Notes: generated by a model from the sequence alone, not told the origin. Positions 21,174 to 33,054 are shown, numbered from the stretch's first letter. The stretch: 64,000 nt of DNA from Terriglobia bacterium (GCA_020072785.1 JAIQGG010000006.1:168493-232492); one strand, 5' to 3'. Numbers and translations: made by a program.

Positions 21174-22769
21174 TTAACGGTTTCCGAGCCTTTCCACTGA
21201 AATTTGAGGTGCGCCGGGAATGCTGGCAGCCACGGGCGCGTTCAAAATTCCGGGCGCCTTCGGCGCGGCGGCTTCCTGGGCCTGGTTGCGCTGCATCTGG
21301 TCGAGGACGTTCTGGCAGGAGGCGGCGAAGCGCTGCGTGAACATGGCCGAGCCGATGCCCATCCACAGGATGACCACGGCCATGGCCGCTAGAATCCACT
21401 TTTCGCGCGCCGTGGCGTCCGGCAGCTCGCGGTTCTTTCCGTGGGTGACCTCGCCGAAGAAGACCCGCTGGTAGGACCACAGCAGGTAGCAGGCCGAGAG
21501 GATCACGCCCAGCGCGGCCCATACCGCCCAATTCCAGTGCCTCTGGTAGGTGCCCAGGAGGATCAGGTATTCCCCGACGAAGCCGTTGAGCAGCGGCAGG
21601 CCCAGCGAAGAGAGCGCCACGAAGAGGAAGAAGGCCGCGAGGCGCGGCATGGGCGTGGCCAGGCCGCCGTATTCCGCGATTTCGAAGGTGTGGCGGCGGT
21701 CGTAGAGCATGCCCACCAGGAGGAAGAGCGCGCCGGTGGAGATGCCGTGGTTGAGCATCTGGTAGACGGCGCCCTGCATGGAAATGTTATTGAAGGCGAA
21801 GATGCCCAGGACCACAAAGCCCAGGTGGCTGACCGAGGAGTAGGCCACCAGCTTCTTCAGGTTGGGCTGCACCAGCGCGACGAGCGCCCCGTAGATGATG
21901 CCGATGATGGCCAGCGCGGCCACCAGCGGCGCGGCGCGCCGCGATGCGCCGGGAAAGAGCGGCAGGCAGAAGCGGATCATGCCGTAGGTGCCCATCTTCA
22001 GCAGCACCCCAGCCAGGATCACCGAGCCCGCGGTGGGCGCTTCCACGTGCGCGTCGGGCAGCCAGGTGTGCAGCGGGAAGAGCGGCACCTTGATGGCGAA
22101 GGCCAGGAAGAAGGCGGCGAAGAGCAGCAGCTCGGCGCGCGGCGAGAGCACCACGAAGCCTGCCTGTAGCAGCTTCTGGATCGCCGGCAGGTCGAACGTG
22201 CCGGTAATGGTATAGAGCCAGACGATGCCCACCAGCATGAGGATCGAGCCGGCCATGGTGTACAGCACGAACTTGACGGCGGCGTAGATGCGCCGCTCGT
22301 GGCCCCAGATGCCGATCAGGAAGTACATGGGCAGAAGCATCACTTCCCAGAACAGGAAGAAGAGGAAGAGGTCCAGCGAGAGGAAGACACCGACAACGCC
22401 GACCTCCAGCAGGAGCAGCATGACGAAGAATTCCTTCACGCGGTGCTGGATGCTTTTCCACGACGCCAGGATGGAGATGGGCGTAAGGAAGGTCGTCAGG
22501 ATGACCAGAAAGAGGCTGATGCCGTCCACCCCGAGGTGATAGTGGATCGGCGGGGAAGCGATCCACGCGCGGAACTCTTCGAGGTGATAGCCGGCGGAGC
22601 CCAGCGGCACGGCCGGGATCAGCAGCAGCGAAAGGGCGAACTCGGCAACGGATATGGCCAGCGCCAGCCGGCGGATCCATTCCTGGTCCTCGCCGCGCAG
22701 CAGCAACAGACCCAGCGCGCCGAGCGCGGGAAGGAAAGTGAGAATCGTCAGCAAGTGTCCGCCAGCCAT
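21174..22769 (-). CDS. nuoM: NADH-quinone oxidoreductase subunit M (set 2)
   Basis: 531 residues. Proton-pumping antiporter-like subunit with Glu142 in FFLFWEVMLLPMYFLIG, AIKVPLFPLHTWLPDAHVEA and PTAGSVILAGVLLKMGTYGM, and LKKLVAYSSVSHLGFVVLG. The last 40 residues form an Ala/Pro-containing hydrophilic tail after the final helix. One base separates it from nuoL. Confidence 0.94.
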   Translation of the reverse strand: MAGGHLLTILTFLPALGALGLLLLRGEDQEWIRRLALAISVAEFALSLLLIPAVPLGSAGYHLEEFRAWIASPPIHYHLGVDGISLFLVILTTFLTPISILASWKSIQHRVKEFFVMLLLLEVGVVGVFLSLDLFLFFLFWEVMLLPMYFLIGIWGHERRIYAAVKFVLYTMAGSILMLVGIVWLYTITGTFDLPAIQKLLQAGFVVLSPRAELLLFAAFFLAFAIKVPLFPLHTWLPDAHVEAPTAGSVILAGVLLKMGTYGMIRFCLPLFPGASRRAAPLVAALAIIGIIYGALVALVQPNLKKLVAYSSVSHLGFVVLGIFAFNNISMQGAVYQMLNHGISTGALFLLVGMLYDRRHTFEIAEYGGLATPMPRLAAFFLFVALSSLGLPLLNGFVGEYLILLGTYQRHWNWAVWAALGVILSACYLLWSYQRVFFGEVTHGKNRELPDATAREKWILAAMAVVILWMGIGSAMFTQRFAASCQNVLDQMQRNQAQEAAAPKAPGILNAPVAASIPGAPQISVERLGNR

Positions 22770-22770
22770 C

Positions 22771-24759
22771 TCAGGGCACCATTCCCACGGCCGGTTTCAG
22801 CAGCGGCCAGAAAATCGCCAGAATCACCACGATCGCACCGATCACCACCCACACGGCGTAGCTCCGCGTGTTCCCGGACTGCACGCGGCGCAGGCGGTCG
22901 CCGAGGGCGGTGGCGCCCTGGGCCACGCCGTTGACCGCGCCGTCGATGCCCGCGGCATCCACGCTCCGCCACAGGACATTGTCGGAGATCCAGGCGAGCG
23001 GGCCGACGATCAGCGCGGCGTAGATTTCGTCCACGTAATATTTGTTGAGCAGCGTCGTGTAGACGCCCTGGAAGGAATTGGCCAGGCGCTCGGCCGTGCC
23101 GGGCTTGCGGATGTACATCCAGAAGGCGACCAGGAAGCCGGCCAGCGCCGTGAACACGGCGACCCCGGCCATGGTCAGTTCGAGCGAGCGCCCCGCGGCC
23201 TCCGCCGCCGGCCCCGCGGCTTCCGCAGCGGCCTCCGCGCCTCCGGCGCCGAAGACCGGGGCGAGGAACGCCGCGAAGTGATCCGGACCGCCCCAGAAGG
23301 CCGGCGCGGCCATCCAGCCGCCCGCAATCGAGAGCACGGCGAGAATCACCAGCGGCACCAGTATGCTCTTCGGCGATTCGTGCACGTGCACGTGATGCTC
23401 GTCGAAGCGCGGCTGGCCGTGAAAGGTCAGGAAAATCAGCCGGAACATGTAGAACGCGGTCAGCAGGGCGCTGAACAGGCCGGCGGCGTACAGGATATGC
23501 CCGCCCGTTTCGCTCTGGAAGGCGCTGAACAGGATGGCGTCCTTGCTGAAAAAGCCGGCAAAGAGCGGCGCGCCGGCGATGGCCAGCGTGCCCATGAGCA
23601 TGGTCAGGTAGGTCCAGCGAATCTTGCCGCTGAGGCCGCCCATGCGGCGCATGTCCTGCTCCCCGCCCATGGCGTGGATGACGCTGCCCGCGGCCAGGAA
23701 GAGCAGGGCCTTGAAGAAGGCGTGGGTCATCAGGTGGAAGATGCCCGCGGAAAACGCGCCCACGCCGCAAGCCAGGAACATGTAGCCGAGCTGGCTGACC
23801 GTCGAGTAGGCCAGCACTTTCTTGATGTCCGTCTGCACCAGGCCGATGGTGGCGGCGAAGAGAGCCGTGGCGGCGCCGGTGATGGCCACGACCAGCATGG
23901 CCGTGGGAGCGTGGGTGAAGAGCACGTGCGAGCGCGCCACGACGTAGACGCCCGCGGTGACCATGGTCGCGGCGTGAATCAGCGCGCTGACCGGCGTGGG
24001 GCCTTCCATGGCGTCCGGCAGCCAGACGTACAGCGGAATCTGCGCCGATTTTCCGGTGGCGCCCATGAACAGCAGCAGGCAGGCCGCGGTCACGACGCCC
24101 ACCTGACCCAGCGCGTCCGCCTGCAGCGGCGCGGCCTTGGCGAACAGCGGCACGAAATCCAGCGTGCCGAAGGTGCGGTAGAGCAGGAACATCCCGAGCA
24201 TGAAGCCGAAATCGCCGATGCGGTTGACGATGAACGCTTTCTTTCCGGCGTCGGAGGCCGACTTCTTCAGGAAGTAGAAGCCGATGAGCAGGTAGCTCGA
24301 CAGGCCCACGCCCTCCCAGCCCACGAAGAGCACCACGTAATTCGCGCCCAGCACCAGAATCAGCATGAAGAACATGAACAGATTCAGGTAGGAGAAGAAG
24401 CGGTAGTAGCCGCCCTCGTGCGCCATGTAGCCCATCGAATAGATGTGGATGAGCCAGCCGACCCCGGTGACCACCATAAGCATCACGATCGTGAGCTGGT
24501 CCACCTGCAGGTCGAAGCCGGCGCGGAAATTTCCGGCCGTGATCCAGGTGAAGTACTGCTGCACCCAGGGAATCTGGTCGGGACGAAGCTGCAGGAATTC
24601 GCGCACGCACTCCAGCGCGGCCAGGAACGACAGCCCGGTGGAACCGACGGCGACGGCGCTGACGGTCTTGTTCGGCCATTTCGCGCCCAAAAGGCCATTG
24701 ATGGCCGCACCCAGCAGCGGCAGCAGCGGAATGATCCACAGATGAGTGAGTATGGGCAT
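22771..24759 (-). CDS. nuoL: NADH-quinone oxidoreductase subunit L (set 2)
   Basis: 662 residues, distal antiporter-like subunit. VVLFVGWEGVGLSSYLLIGF, GKSAQIPLYVWLPDAMEGPT, PVSALIHAATMVTAGVYVVA and QTDIKKVLAYSTVSQLGYMF are present. The C-terminal lateral helix region contains Ala/Glu-rich sequence (AEAAAEAAGPAAEAAGR) and LLNKYYVDEIYAALIVG. ATG overlaps the nuoK stop (ATGA). Confidence 0.94.
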   Translation of the reverse strand: MPILTHLWIIPLLPLLGAAINGLLGAKWPNKTVSAVAVGSTGLSFLAALECVREFLQLRPDQIPWVQQYFTWITAGNFRAGFDLQVDQLTIVMLMVVTGVGWLIHIYSMGYMAHEGGYYRFFSYLNLFMFFMLILVLGANYVVLFVGWEGVGLSSYLLIGFYFLKKSASDAGKKAFIVNRIGDFGFMLGMFLLYRTFGTLDFVPLFAKAAPLQADALGQVGVVTAACLLLFMGATGKSAQIPLYVWLPDAMEGPTPVSALIHAATMVTAGVYVVARSHVLFTHAPTAMLVVAITGAATALFAATIGLVQTDIKKVLAYSTVSQLGYMFLACGVGAFSAGIFHLMTHAFFKALLFLAAGSVIHAMGGEQDMRRMGGLSGKIRWTYLTMLMGTLAIAGAPLFAGFFSKDAILFSAFQSETGGHILYAAGLFSALLTAFYMFRLIFLTFHGQPRFDEHHVHVHESPKSILVPLVILAVLSIAGGWMAAPAFWGGPDHFAAFLAPVFGAGGAEAAAEAAGPAAEAAGRSLELTMAGVAVFTALAGFLVAFWMYIRKPGTAERLANSFQGVYTTLLNKYYVDEIYAALIVGPLAWISDNVLWRSVDAAGIDGAVNGVAQGATALGDRLRRVQSGNTRSYAVWVVIGAIVVILAIFWPLLKPAVGMVP

Positions 24760-25061
24760 CAGAATTTCAACAGGTTCACGCGCTCGACGTTCAGCGACTG
24801 CCGGTTCCGCGCGATCAGAATAACAATCCCCAGTCCGACAGCGGCTTCCGCCGCCGCGACCACGATCACAAACAGCACGAACACCTGCCCGTCCAGCTTG
24901 CCTAGGGCCTGGCTGAAGGCCACGAAGGCCAGGTTGACGGCGTTGAGCATCAGCTCGATGGACATGAAAATGGTGATGATGTTGCGTTTGAAGACAAAGG
25001 CCACGACGCCCAATCCGAACAGGATTGCGCTGAGAACCAGGTAGTAGTTCGTCGGCACCAT
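24759..25061 (-). CDS. nuoK: NADH-quinone oxidoreductase subunit K (set 2)
   Basis: 100 residues, three helices. Glu36 in [12 protein letters not shown] and Glu72 in [10 protein letters not shown] are the conserved proton-path residues. Two bases separate it from nuoJ. Confidence 0.94.
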   Translation of the reverse strand: MVPTNYYLVLSAILFGLGVVAFVFKRNIITIFMSIELMLNAVNLAFVAFSQALGKLDGQVFVLFVIVVAAAEAAVGLGIVILIARNRQSLNVERVNLLKF

Positions 25062-25063
25062 GC

Positions 25064-25564
25064 TTATTTCTCCCGCTGGGCCAACACCAGCGCGCCCAGG
25101 ATGGCCACTAGAATCAGGAACGACGTCAGCTCGAAGGGATAGACGAACTCGCGAAAGAGCAGGTTGGCCAGCGCCCGCGTGGAGGCGGCGCCCTGCGGAG
25201 CCGCGCCTGCGGCCGTCACCGGCGTGGACCGGGCCACGGCGGCGGCGAGAAAGCCGGCCAGGGCCACGGCCAGGGGGATGCCCGCCGTGCCCGCGAGGCG
25301 CGACACGTTCGTGCGCTCTTCCTCGCCGGCGTTGAGCAGCATGATCACGAAGACGAAGAGCACCATGATCGCGCCGGCGTAGACGATGATCTGCACCGCG
25401 GCCACGAACTCCGCGCCGAGCAGCAGGTACAGCCCGGCCAGCGCGACCATCACCACGATCAGCGCCAGCGCGCTGCGGATCGGATGCCGCGCTACGACCA
25501 GGCTCAGGGCTCCGCCCACGGCCAGCGCGGCCAGCACGAAGAAGAGGATCAGTTGCGGGGTCAT
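25064..25564 (-). CDS. nuoJ: NADH-quinone oxidoreductase subunit J (set 2)
   Basis: 166 residues from ATG 25564 ([16 protein letters not shown]); a 15-residue upstream extension would overlap nuoH and has no helix. The [20 protein letters not shown] segment contains the NuoJ signature. Immediately downstream of nuoH; the usual nuoI is missing between them (35-base gap). Confidence 0.92.
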   Translation of the reverse strand: MTPQLILFFVLAALAVGGALSLVVARHPIRSALALIVVMVALAGLYLLLGAEFVAAVQIIVYAGAIMVLFVFVIMLLNAGEEERTNVSRLAGTAGIPLAVALAGFLAAAVARSTPVTAAGAAPQGAASTRALANLLFREFVYPFELTSFLILVAILGALVLAQREK

Positions 25565-25598
25565 CGTGGGCACGCTTCCCGGGAAATCGCGCGGGGCC

Positions 25599-26834
25599 TC
25601 ACTGTCCACCCCACTTCAGAATGGCCAGGCTGGTGAGCACCACGTTGGCGATGGAAACCGGCAGCAGCAGCTTCCAGCCGAAACTCATGAGCTGGTCGTA
25701 ACGCAGACGCGGCAGCGTGGCCCGCGCCCACACGTAAATGAACAGGAAGACGAAAATCTTGGAGAGAAACCAGAACGGCCCCTGGATGTACGAGGTCACG
25801 GGCGGCACCAGGGCGAAGAGCGCCCCCAGTCCGCAGAACGCCGCGCCCACGCCGGGCAGCACGAGCTTCCCGAAGATCGTCTCGTAGCGGATGCCGTCCC
25901 AGATGACGAACAGCCCGAAGCCCGCCAGCAGCACGCTGGGCAGGAAATGCGTCCAGGCCCAGGCCGGCGTGGAAGGGAAGGGCGAGATCCAGCCGCCGAA
26001 GAACAGGATGGTGGCCAGGCAGGAGACCGCGATCATGTTCGCGTATTCGCCCATGAAGAACATGGCGAACTTGAAGCTGGCGTATTCGGTGTGGAAGCCG
26101 GCGACCAGTTCGGATTCCGCTTCGGCCAGGTCGAATGGGGCGCGGTTGGTCTCCGCGACGGCGGCGATGAAGTAGCACAGGAAGCCGAGGATCTGCGGGG
26201 CCGGCCCGGCCAGGATGTTCCAGCGCGGCAGAATTCCCCACAGCATGCGGCCCTCCTGCGCGGTGATGATGTCGCGCAGGCTGAAGCTGCCGGCCAGCAG
26301 CAGCACGCCGACCACGGACAGCGTCAGCGCCAGCTCGTAGCTGATCATCTGCGCCGAGCTGCGCAGGCCGCCGAGCAGCGAGTACTTGCTGTTGGAGGCC
26401 CAGCCGCCCAGAGCGATGCCGTATACGCCGAGGGCGGTGATGGCGAAGAGCACCAGCAGGCCGATGTTGAGGTCGGCGATGCCCAGGTGCGTCTCGTAGC
26501 CGAAGATGCGGATGGGCTCCGGCCCGAAGGGAATGACCGCCAGCGTGGTCAGTCCCAGGGCCAGCGTGAGCGCGGGCGCGAGGAAGTACACCAGCCGATC
26601 CACGCCCGCGGGCGTGGGGTCTTCCTTGAAAAGAAACTTGAGGCCATCGGCCGCGGGCTGCAGCAGGCCGTGCGGCCCGACGCGGTACGGTCCCCAGCGC
26701 GACTGCATGTGCGCGATCATCTTGCGCTCGAACCAGGTGAGATAAGCGAGCACGGTCAGGACGATGAAGAGCAGCAAGCCGCTCTTGACGAGGGTGGTGA
26801 TCAGGAACGCATGTTGGAGGAAGAGTTCTTTCAC
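25599..26834 (-). CDS. nuoH: NADH-quinone oxidoreductase subunit H (set 2)
   Basis: 411 residues from GTG 26834, which overlaps the nuoG stop (GTGA); the in-frame ATG at 26876 would run deep into nuoG. Quinone-channel subunit with FERKMIAHMQSRWGPYRVGP, AETNRAPFDLAEAESELVAG and ARATLPRLRYDQLM. The length is normal for NuoH. Confidence 0.92.
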   Translation of the reverse strand: MKELFLQHAFLITTLVKSGLLLFIVLTVLAYLTWFERKMIAHMQSRWGPYRVGPHGLLQPAADGLKFLFKEDPTPAGVDRLVYFLAPALTLALGLTTLAVIPFGPEPIRIFGYETHLGIADLNIGLLVLFAITALGVYGIALGGWASNSKYSLLGGLRSSAQMISYELALTLSVVGVLLLAGSFSLRDIITAQEGRMLWGILPRWNILAGPAPQILGFLCYFIAAVAETNRAPFDLAEAESELVAGFHTEYASFKFAMFFMGEYANMIAVSCLATILFFGGWISPFPSTPAWAWTHFLPSVLLAGFGLFVIWDGIRYETIFGKLVLPGVGAAFCGLGALFALVPPVTSYIQGPFWFLSKIFVFLFIYVWARATLPRLRYDQLMSFGWKLLLPVSIANVVLTSLAILKWGGQ

Positions 26835-29071
26835 GGCTTGGCTTCGTTCTCCGGGAGTGCATCCATCAAAGTGCAATAGCGCCCCAGCGTGCCGCTGGTG
26901 AACAGCGTGTCCCGCGCCGAGAAGATCAGGCCCGCGGGCACGTCGTACGGGGCGTGGCCGTTGCGCGGCACCGCGATGCGCGCGGGCTCGGCGCCGCCGG
27001 TGAGCAACCCGGCCTGCGCCACGTCGTAGCCCTCGACCGCCTTGCCAATCTCTTCGAACACGGCTTCCGGCGTGCGGTAGTGGAAGGCCTTGCCCGCTCC
27101 CAGCTTTTCCATCTGGTGGGAGAGAATGCGCAGCAGGTCGAAATCGCTGCGCGGGCCCATCACTTCCGCTCCCTTGTGCAGGAGCTGGATCTCGCCGGCG
27201 GTGTTCGTCACCGAGCCGTCCTTTTCATAGGCGGACGCGGCGGGGAAGACGATGTCGGCCTGCTGCGCAGTTTCCGTCAGAAACAGTTCGTGCACGATGA
27301 GCAGCTCGAGATTGCCGCGGCCGCCGTCGCGCTTGCCAAAGTGCTTCAGCGGGTTGGCCCCGACCACGTACAGGGCCTTGAGCTTCCCGGCTTGCGCGGC
27401 CTCCACCATCTTCGATGCGCTCAGCCCGGCCCGGGCCGGAAGCGGGCTGCCCCAAAGCTTTTCGAAGGCATTGCGCGCATGGGCATCCTCCACGCTGGCG
27501 TAGCCCGGCAGACGGTCGGGGAGCAGGCCGAGGTCCGCGGCGCCGCGCGAATTCGCGTAATCGCCGAGGGCCATGTAGCGCACGCGGCCGGAAAGTTTTG
27601 AGCCGAAAGCGACGAGCTCGGCGATGGCCGCTCCGGTAATTTCCGCGCCGAAGACGATGGCCAGATCCGTTTCGGTCTCGAGCTGGGCCTTGAGCGCGGT
27701 GAGCTCGCTCACCAGTTCCGGCGTGAGCGCTTCCTTGCCCTGCGCCAGCCAGCGTACCGCGGCGGCTTCCTGCCCCGCGCCCAGCCGGAGGTACTGATTG
27801 GCTTTGCGGCGGAGCTTGATCTCGCCGGCGTTCAGGATGTAAAGCCGCGCGCCGTTGTGCCGGATGGCGGAGCGGATCTGCCAGGCCACCAGCGGATTCT
27901 GCTGCGTGGGGTCGTTGCCGATGAGCAGGACGGCCGTAGCTTGCTCGAGATCGCCCATGCCCAGCTGTTTTTCCGCGGCGTTTTCGCCGAGCGCGGCGTG
28001 CAGCCCGGCGTAGTCGGCGGTGCGGTGGTGGTCCATGTTGTTGGTGCCGAAGGTGGCGCGCGCCAGGCGCTGCAGCAGGTAGTTCTCTTCGTTGGAGGTG
28101 CGGTTGGAGCCGATGACTCCGATGGCATCCCCGCCTGAAGCGTCCAGCACCTGCTTCAGCCGCGTGGCCGCCGCCTCCGCGGCCTCTTCCCAGGAGACCG
28201 GGTAGAGCCTGCCGTCCTTGCGCAGCAGCGGCTGGCGGATGCGCTCGGGGTGCTTGGTGAAGTCGAAGCCGAAGCGGCCCTTCACGCACAGAAATTCCTT
28301 GTTGATGCCGGAGAGGTCGCGGTTGTTGGAGCGCAGGATCTCGTGATTGCGCACGCTCAGCGTCGTTTTGCAGCCGTTCGAGCAGTGCGTGCACACGGTG
28401 GAGACGTACTGCATCTCCCACGGCCGCGTCTTGTAGCGGTACGTGCCGCTGGTAAGCGCGCCGACCGGGCAGATGTCGATGCACATGCCGCACTCTTCGC
28501 ACTCCAGATGATCGCCGGCGTTGGGGATGATCACGCTGTTCACGCCGCGCAGGCCCACGCCCAGCGCCTTCACGTCCATGCCCTCATCGCACACGCGCAC
28601 GCAGCGGAAGCACAGGATGCACCGCGGCGCGTCGTAATAGACCAGCTCCGACCACTTCTCCTCTGGGCGGTGAACCTTCTCCTCGATGAAACGGCTGGAG
28701 TCCGCTCCGTAACGGAAAACCATGTCCTGCAGTTCGCACTCCCCGCCCTTGTCGCACACCGGGCAGTCCAGCGGGTGGTTGGTCAGCAGGAATTCCAGCA
28801 TGGCCTTGCGCGCCTGGCGCACCTGCTCGGAGTCCGTGCGCACCACCATGCCTTCGGCCGCCACCAGCGTGCACGCCGTGGCCAGCTTGGGCGCCTTTTC
28901 CACTTCCACCAGGCACATGCGGCAGGCCGCTTGCAGCGACAGGCCGGGGTAGTAGCAGAACGACGGAACCTCCGTCCCGATGCGCCGCGCCGCTTCGATC
29001 ACCAGCGTCCCCGGCGCGACCTGCACTTCCCGGTCGTTGATCTTCATCGTCACTAGCTTCTGGTCGGCCAT
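26831..29071 (-). CDS. nuoG: NADH-quinone oxidoreductase subunit G with an eight-cysteine double-cluster domain
   Basis: 746 residues from ATG 29071, five bases after nuoF. It carries the iron-sulfur wire of the NADH module. Ligands in order: [2Fe-2S] N1b Cys39, 50, 53, 67; N5 His99, Cys103, 106, 112; then CILCFRCVRVC (151, 154, 157, 161) and CEECGMCIDICP (191, 194, 197, 201), i.e. two CxxCxxCx3C sets where standard NuoG has only the four N4 ligands; then N7 Cys227, 230, 234, 262. The eight-cysteine arrangement is known from formate dehydrogenase and hydrogenase relatives. The remaining molybdopterin-oxidoreductase-like fold shows VVGANPLKHFG and FLTETAQQADIVFPAA. Overlaps nuoH. Confidence 0.93.
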   Translation of the reverse strand: MADQKLVTMKINDREVQVAPGTLVIEAARRIGTEVPSFCYYPGLSLQAACRMCLVEVEKAPKLATACTLVAAEGMVVRTDSEQVRQARKAMLEFLLTNHPLDCPVCDKGGECELQDMVFRYGADSSRFIEEKVHRPEEKWSELVYYDAPRCILCFRCVRVCDEGMDVKALGVGLRGVNSVIIPNAGDHLECEECGMCIDICPVGALTSGTYRYKTRPWEMQYVSTVCTHCSNGCKTTLSVRNHEILRSNNRDLSGINKEFLCVKGRFGFDFTKHPERIRQPLLRKDGRLYPVSWEEAAEAAATRLKQVLDASGGDAIGVIGSNRTSNEENYLLQRLARATFGTNNMDHHRTADYAGLHAALGENAAEKQLGMGDLEQATAVLLIGNDPTQQNPLVAWQIRSAIRHNGARLYILNAGEIKLRRKANQYLRLGAGQEAAAVRWLAQGKEALTPELVSELTALKAQLETETDLAIVFGAEITGAAIAELVAFGSKLSGRVRYMALGDYANSRGAADLGLLPDRLPGYASVEDAHARNAFEKLWGSPLPARAGLSASKMVEAAQAGKLKALYVVGANPLKHFGKRDGGRGNLELLIVHELFLTETAQQADIVFPAASAYEKDGSVTNTAGEIQLLHKGAEVMGPRSDFDLLRILSHQMEKLGAGKAFHYRTPEAVFEEIGKAVEGYDVAQAGLLTGGAEPARIAVPRNGHAPYDVPAGLIFSARDTLFTSGTLGRYCTLMDALPENEAKP

Positions 29072-29076
29072 GGTTC

Positions 29077-30891
<1,815 letters not shown>

Positions 30892-30948
30892 GATGTTTTT
30901 ACAGTCCAGTTCTTCCGCGGCCTTTTCGGCCGAATCTCTTCTGCGGCC

Positions 30949-32145
30949 TTACCGGTCGACTTCGCCCAGCACGATATCGATCGTGCCGATGCACGCCACG
31001 ACGTCCGCGATCAGCCGCCCTTCCGCCAGTTTCGGCAGAGCCTGCAGGTTCACGAACGACGGAGTGCGGAAATGCACGCGCAGCGGCTTGGGCGAGCCGT
31101 CGCTGGCCACAAAGACGCCCAGTTCGCCGCGCGGCGACTCGATCGTCACATAGGCCTCGCCGGGCGCCGGCGAAAAGCCCTCGGTGAAAATCTTGAAGTG
31201 GTAGATGAGCGCTTCCATCTCCGTCTTCATCTTCTCGCGCGGCGGCGGCACGATGCCCGGCGCGTCCGTCTTGATGGGGCCCTCGGCCGGAATTTTGGCC
31301 ATGGCCTGGCGGATGATCTTGACGCTCTCGCGCATCTCCGCGACCCGCACCAGGTAGCGCGCGTAGCAGTCGGACTCCGTGCGCAGCGGCACGCTGAATT
31401 CGAATTCCTCGTAGCTCGAATAGGGAAAGAGCTTGCGGTTGTCGTAGGGGAGGCCCGCGGCGCGCAGCGTCGGCCCGGTCATGCTCAGGGCCACGGCGTC
31501 TTCCGCGCTGATGCAGCCGATGCCCTGCGTGCGCGAGAGCCAGATACGGTTGCGCGTGAGCAGGTCTTCGTATTCGTCGATGCGTCCCGGCATCATGTTC
31601 ACGAAGCGCTCGACGGCCTTCAGCCAGCCCGGGGGCGGCTCCAGGGACAGGCCCCCGATGCGGAAGTAGCTGGTCATCATCCGCTGGCCCGCCACCATCT
31701 CGAAAATCTTGAGGATATCTTCGCGCTCGCGGAAGCAGTACAGGAAGACGGACATCGCGCCGAGGTCAATGGCGTGCGTCCCCAGCCACACCAGGTGCGA
31801 GGCGATGCGCGTCATCTCCGTCAGCAGCACGCGGATGTACTGCGCGCGCTTCGGCACTTCGAGGCCCAGCAGTTTTTCCACGGCCAGGCAGTAGCCCAGA
31901 TTGTTGGAGAGCGGCGCGAGGTAATCGATACGATCCGTCAGGGTAATCGCCTGCGAGTAGGTCTTGGCCTCGCAGGTTTTTTCGATGCCGGTGTGCAGGT
32001 AGCCCAGGTCCGGCACGGCCTTGACCACGGTTTCGCCGTCCAGCTCCAGCAGCACGCGCAGCACCCCGTGCGTGGACGGATGCTGCGGCCCCATGTTCAG
32101 GACCATGGTCTGTGCGGCGCCGGTGGCGGTCTGTACCGTTGTCAT
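30949..32145 (-). CDS. nuoD: NADH-quinone oxidoreductase subunit D (set 2)
   Basis: 398 residues. [15 protein letters not shown] provides the quinone-site histidine; TDRIDYLAPLSNNLGY the tyrosine; the C-terminal segment PPREKMKTEMEALIYHFK and [19 protein letters not shown] are canonical for 14-subunit enzymes. Quinone-reducing subunit at the junction of the arms. A 57-base gap separates it from nuoEF. Confidence 0.94.
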   Translation of the reverse strand: MTTVQTATGAAQTMVLNMGPQHPSTHGVLRVLLELDGETVVKAVPDLGYLHTGIEKTCEAKTYSQAITLTDRIDYLAPLSNNLGYCLAVEKLLGLEVPKRAQYIRVLLTEMTRIASHLVWLGTHAIDLGAMSVFLYCFREREDILKIFEMVAGQRMMTSYFRIGGLSLEPPPGWLKAVERFVNMMPGRIDEYEDLLTRNRIWLSRTQGIGCISAEDAVALSMTGPTLRAAGLPYDNRKLFPYSSYEEFEFSVPLRTESDCYARYLVRVAEMRESVKIIRQAMAKIPAEGPIKTDAPGIVPPPREKMKTEMEALIYHFKIFTEGFSPAPGEAYVTIESPRGELGVFVASDGSPKPLRVHFRTPSFVNLQALPKLAEGRLIADVVACIGTIDIVLGEVDR

Positions 32146-32170
32146 CCTCGGGGTCCTTTTGCCATCCTTC

Positions 32171-32647
32171 TCAGCGGAATCCTTCCACCGGGAAATCTTT
32201 GCGCAGCGGGTGGCCTTCCCAGTCGTCGGGGAGGAGAATGCGGCGCAGGTCGGGGTGCCCGTGAAAGTGCACGCCGAAGAGATCGAAAACTTCGCGTTCC
32301 ATCCAGTTGGCGCCGGGCCATACGGAGGTCACGGAATCGGCCGCGGGATTGTCGCCGGGGACGCGCACGCGCAGGCGGACCTTGTCGCGCCGGGAAATGG
32401 AGGTCAAATGATAGTTGAGTTCGAAGCGCGGCTCGACGGGAAAGCGGTCCACGCAGGTCATGTCGGAAAGCAGGTTGAACTGCAGCTCGGCGTTATCGCG
32501 CAGGCACTCGGCGGCGGCACGGAGCAGTTCGCGGGGAACGACGATAGTGGTTTCACCGTGGTATTCGACGACCGACTCGACCGCCCGGGGATTCCATCCG
32601 CGCAGCCGCTCGGTTACAACATTAGCGTTTGCTTCCGTATTCTCCAT
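32171..32647 (-). CDS. nuoC: NADH-quinone oxidoreductase subunit C (set 2)
   Basis: 158 residues, without the Pro/Ala tail of the set-1 copy. Signature GANWMEREVFDLFGVHFHGH followed by LRRILLPDDWEGHPLRKDFP. Lies 25 bases after nuoA with no room for nuoB, which normally stands between them. Confidence 0.93.
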   Translation of the reverse strand: MENTEANANVVTERLRGWNPRAVESVVEYHGETTIVVPRELLRAAAECLRDNAELQFNLLSDMTCVDRFPVEPRFELNYHLTSISRRDKVRLRVRVPGDNPAADSVTSVWPGANWMEREVFDLFGVHFHGHPDLRRILLPDDWEGHPLRKDFPVEGFR

Positions 32648-32672
32648 CGCGTATATGTTCCCGGGGAGCCGG

Positions 32673-33044
32673 CTAGCGGTTCCAGTCGAGAGCGCCCTTT
32701 TTCCAGAGATAGAGGTAACCGACCAGCAGGATGGCGATATACAGCACCATCTCCACGAAGCCGAACCACTTCAATTCTCGAAAAATGTAAGCCCAGGGGT
32801 ACAGAAAGATGGCTTCCACGTCGAACAGGATAAAGACCATCGCCACCAGATAAAATTTGACCGAGAACGGCTCGCGGGCGTCGCCCGTCGGCTCCATTCC
32901 GCACTCGTAAGGGAGCTGCTTGGCCCGGCTGGGCCGCCGCCAGCCCACCAGCACGGACAAGCTGACCAGGACGCCGGCGAGCAGAAAGGCCAGGGTAAGG
33001 AACAGTAGGAGTGGCGCGTACGCTTGCAGGTTCGGAGCGTTCAT
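32673..33044 (-). CDS. nuoA: NADH-quinone oxidoreductase subunit A
   Basis: 123 residues, three membrane helices. The conserved loop YECGMEPTGDAREPFSVKFY (with the quinone-site Cys) and ILFDVEAIFLYPWAYIF with its Asp/Glu pair identify it. The only nuoA in the window; first gene of the minus-strand operon, under a good promoter at 33056-33084. Confidence 0.95.
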   Translation of the reverse strand: MNAPNLQAYAPLLLFLTLAFLLAGVLVSLSVLVGWRRPSRAKQLPYECGMEPTGDAREPFSVKFYLVAMVFILFDVEAIFLYPWAYIFRELKWFGFVEMVLYIAILLVGYLYLWKKGALDWNR

Positions 33045-33054
33045 GGCGAAGAGG

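Noticed and set aside
22654..25044. 796-codon plus-strand frame over nuoL/nuoK
   Set aside because: Antisense shadow of the set-2 genes.
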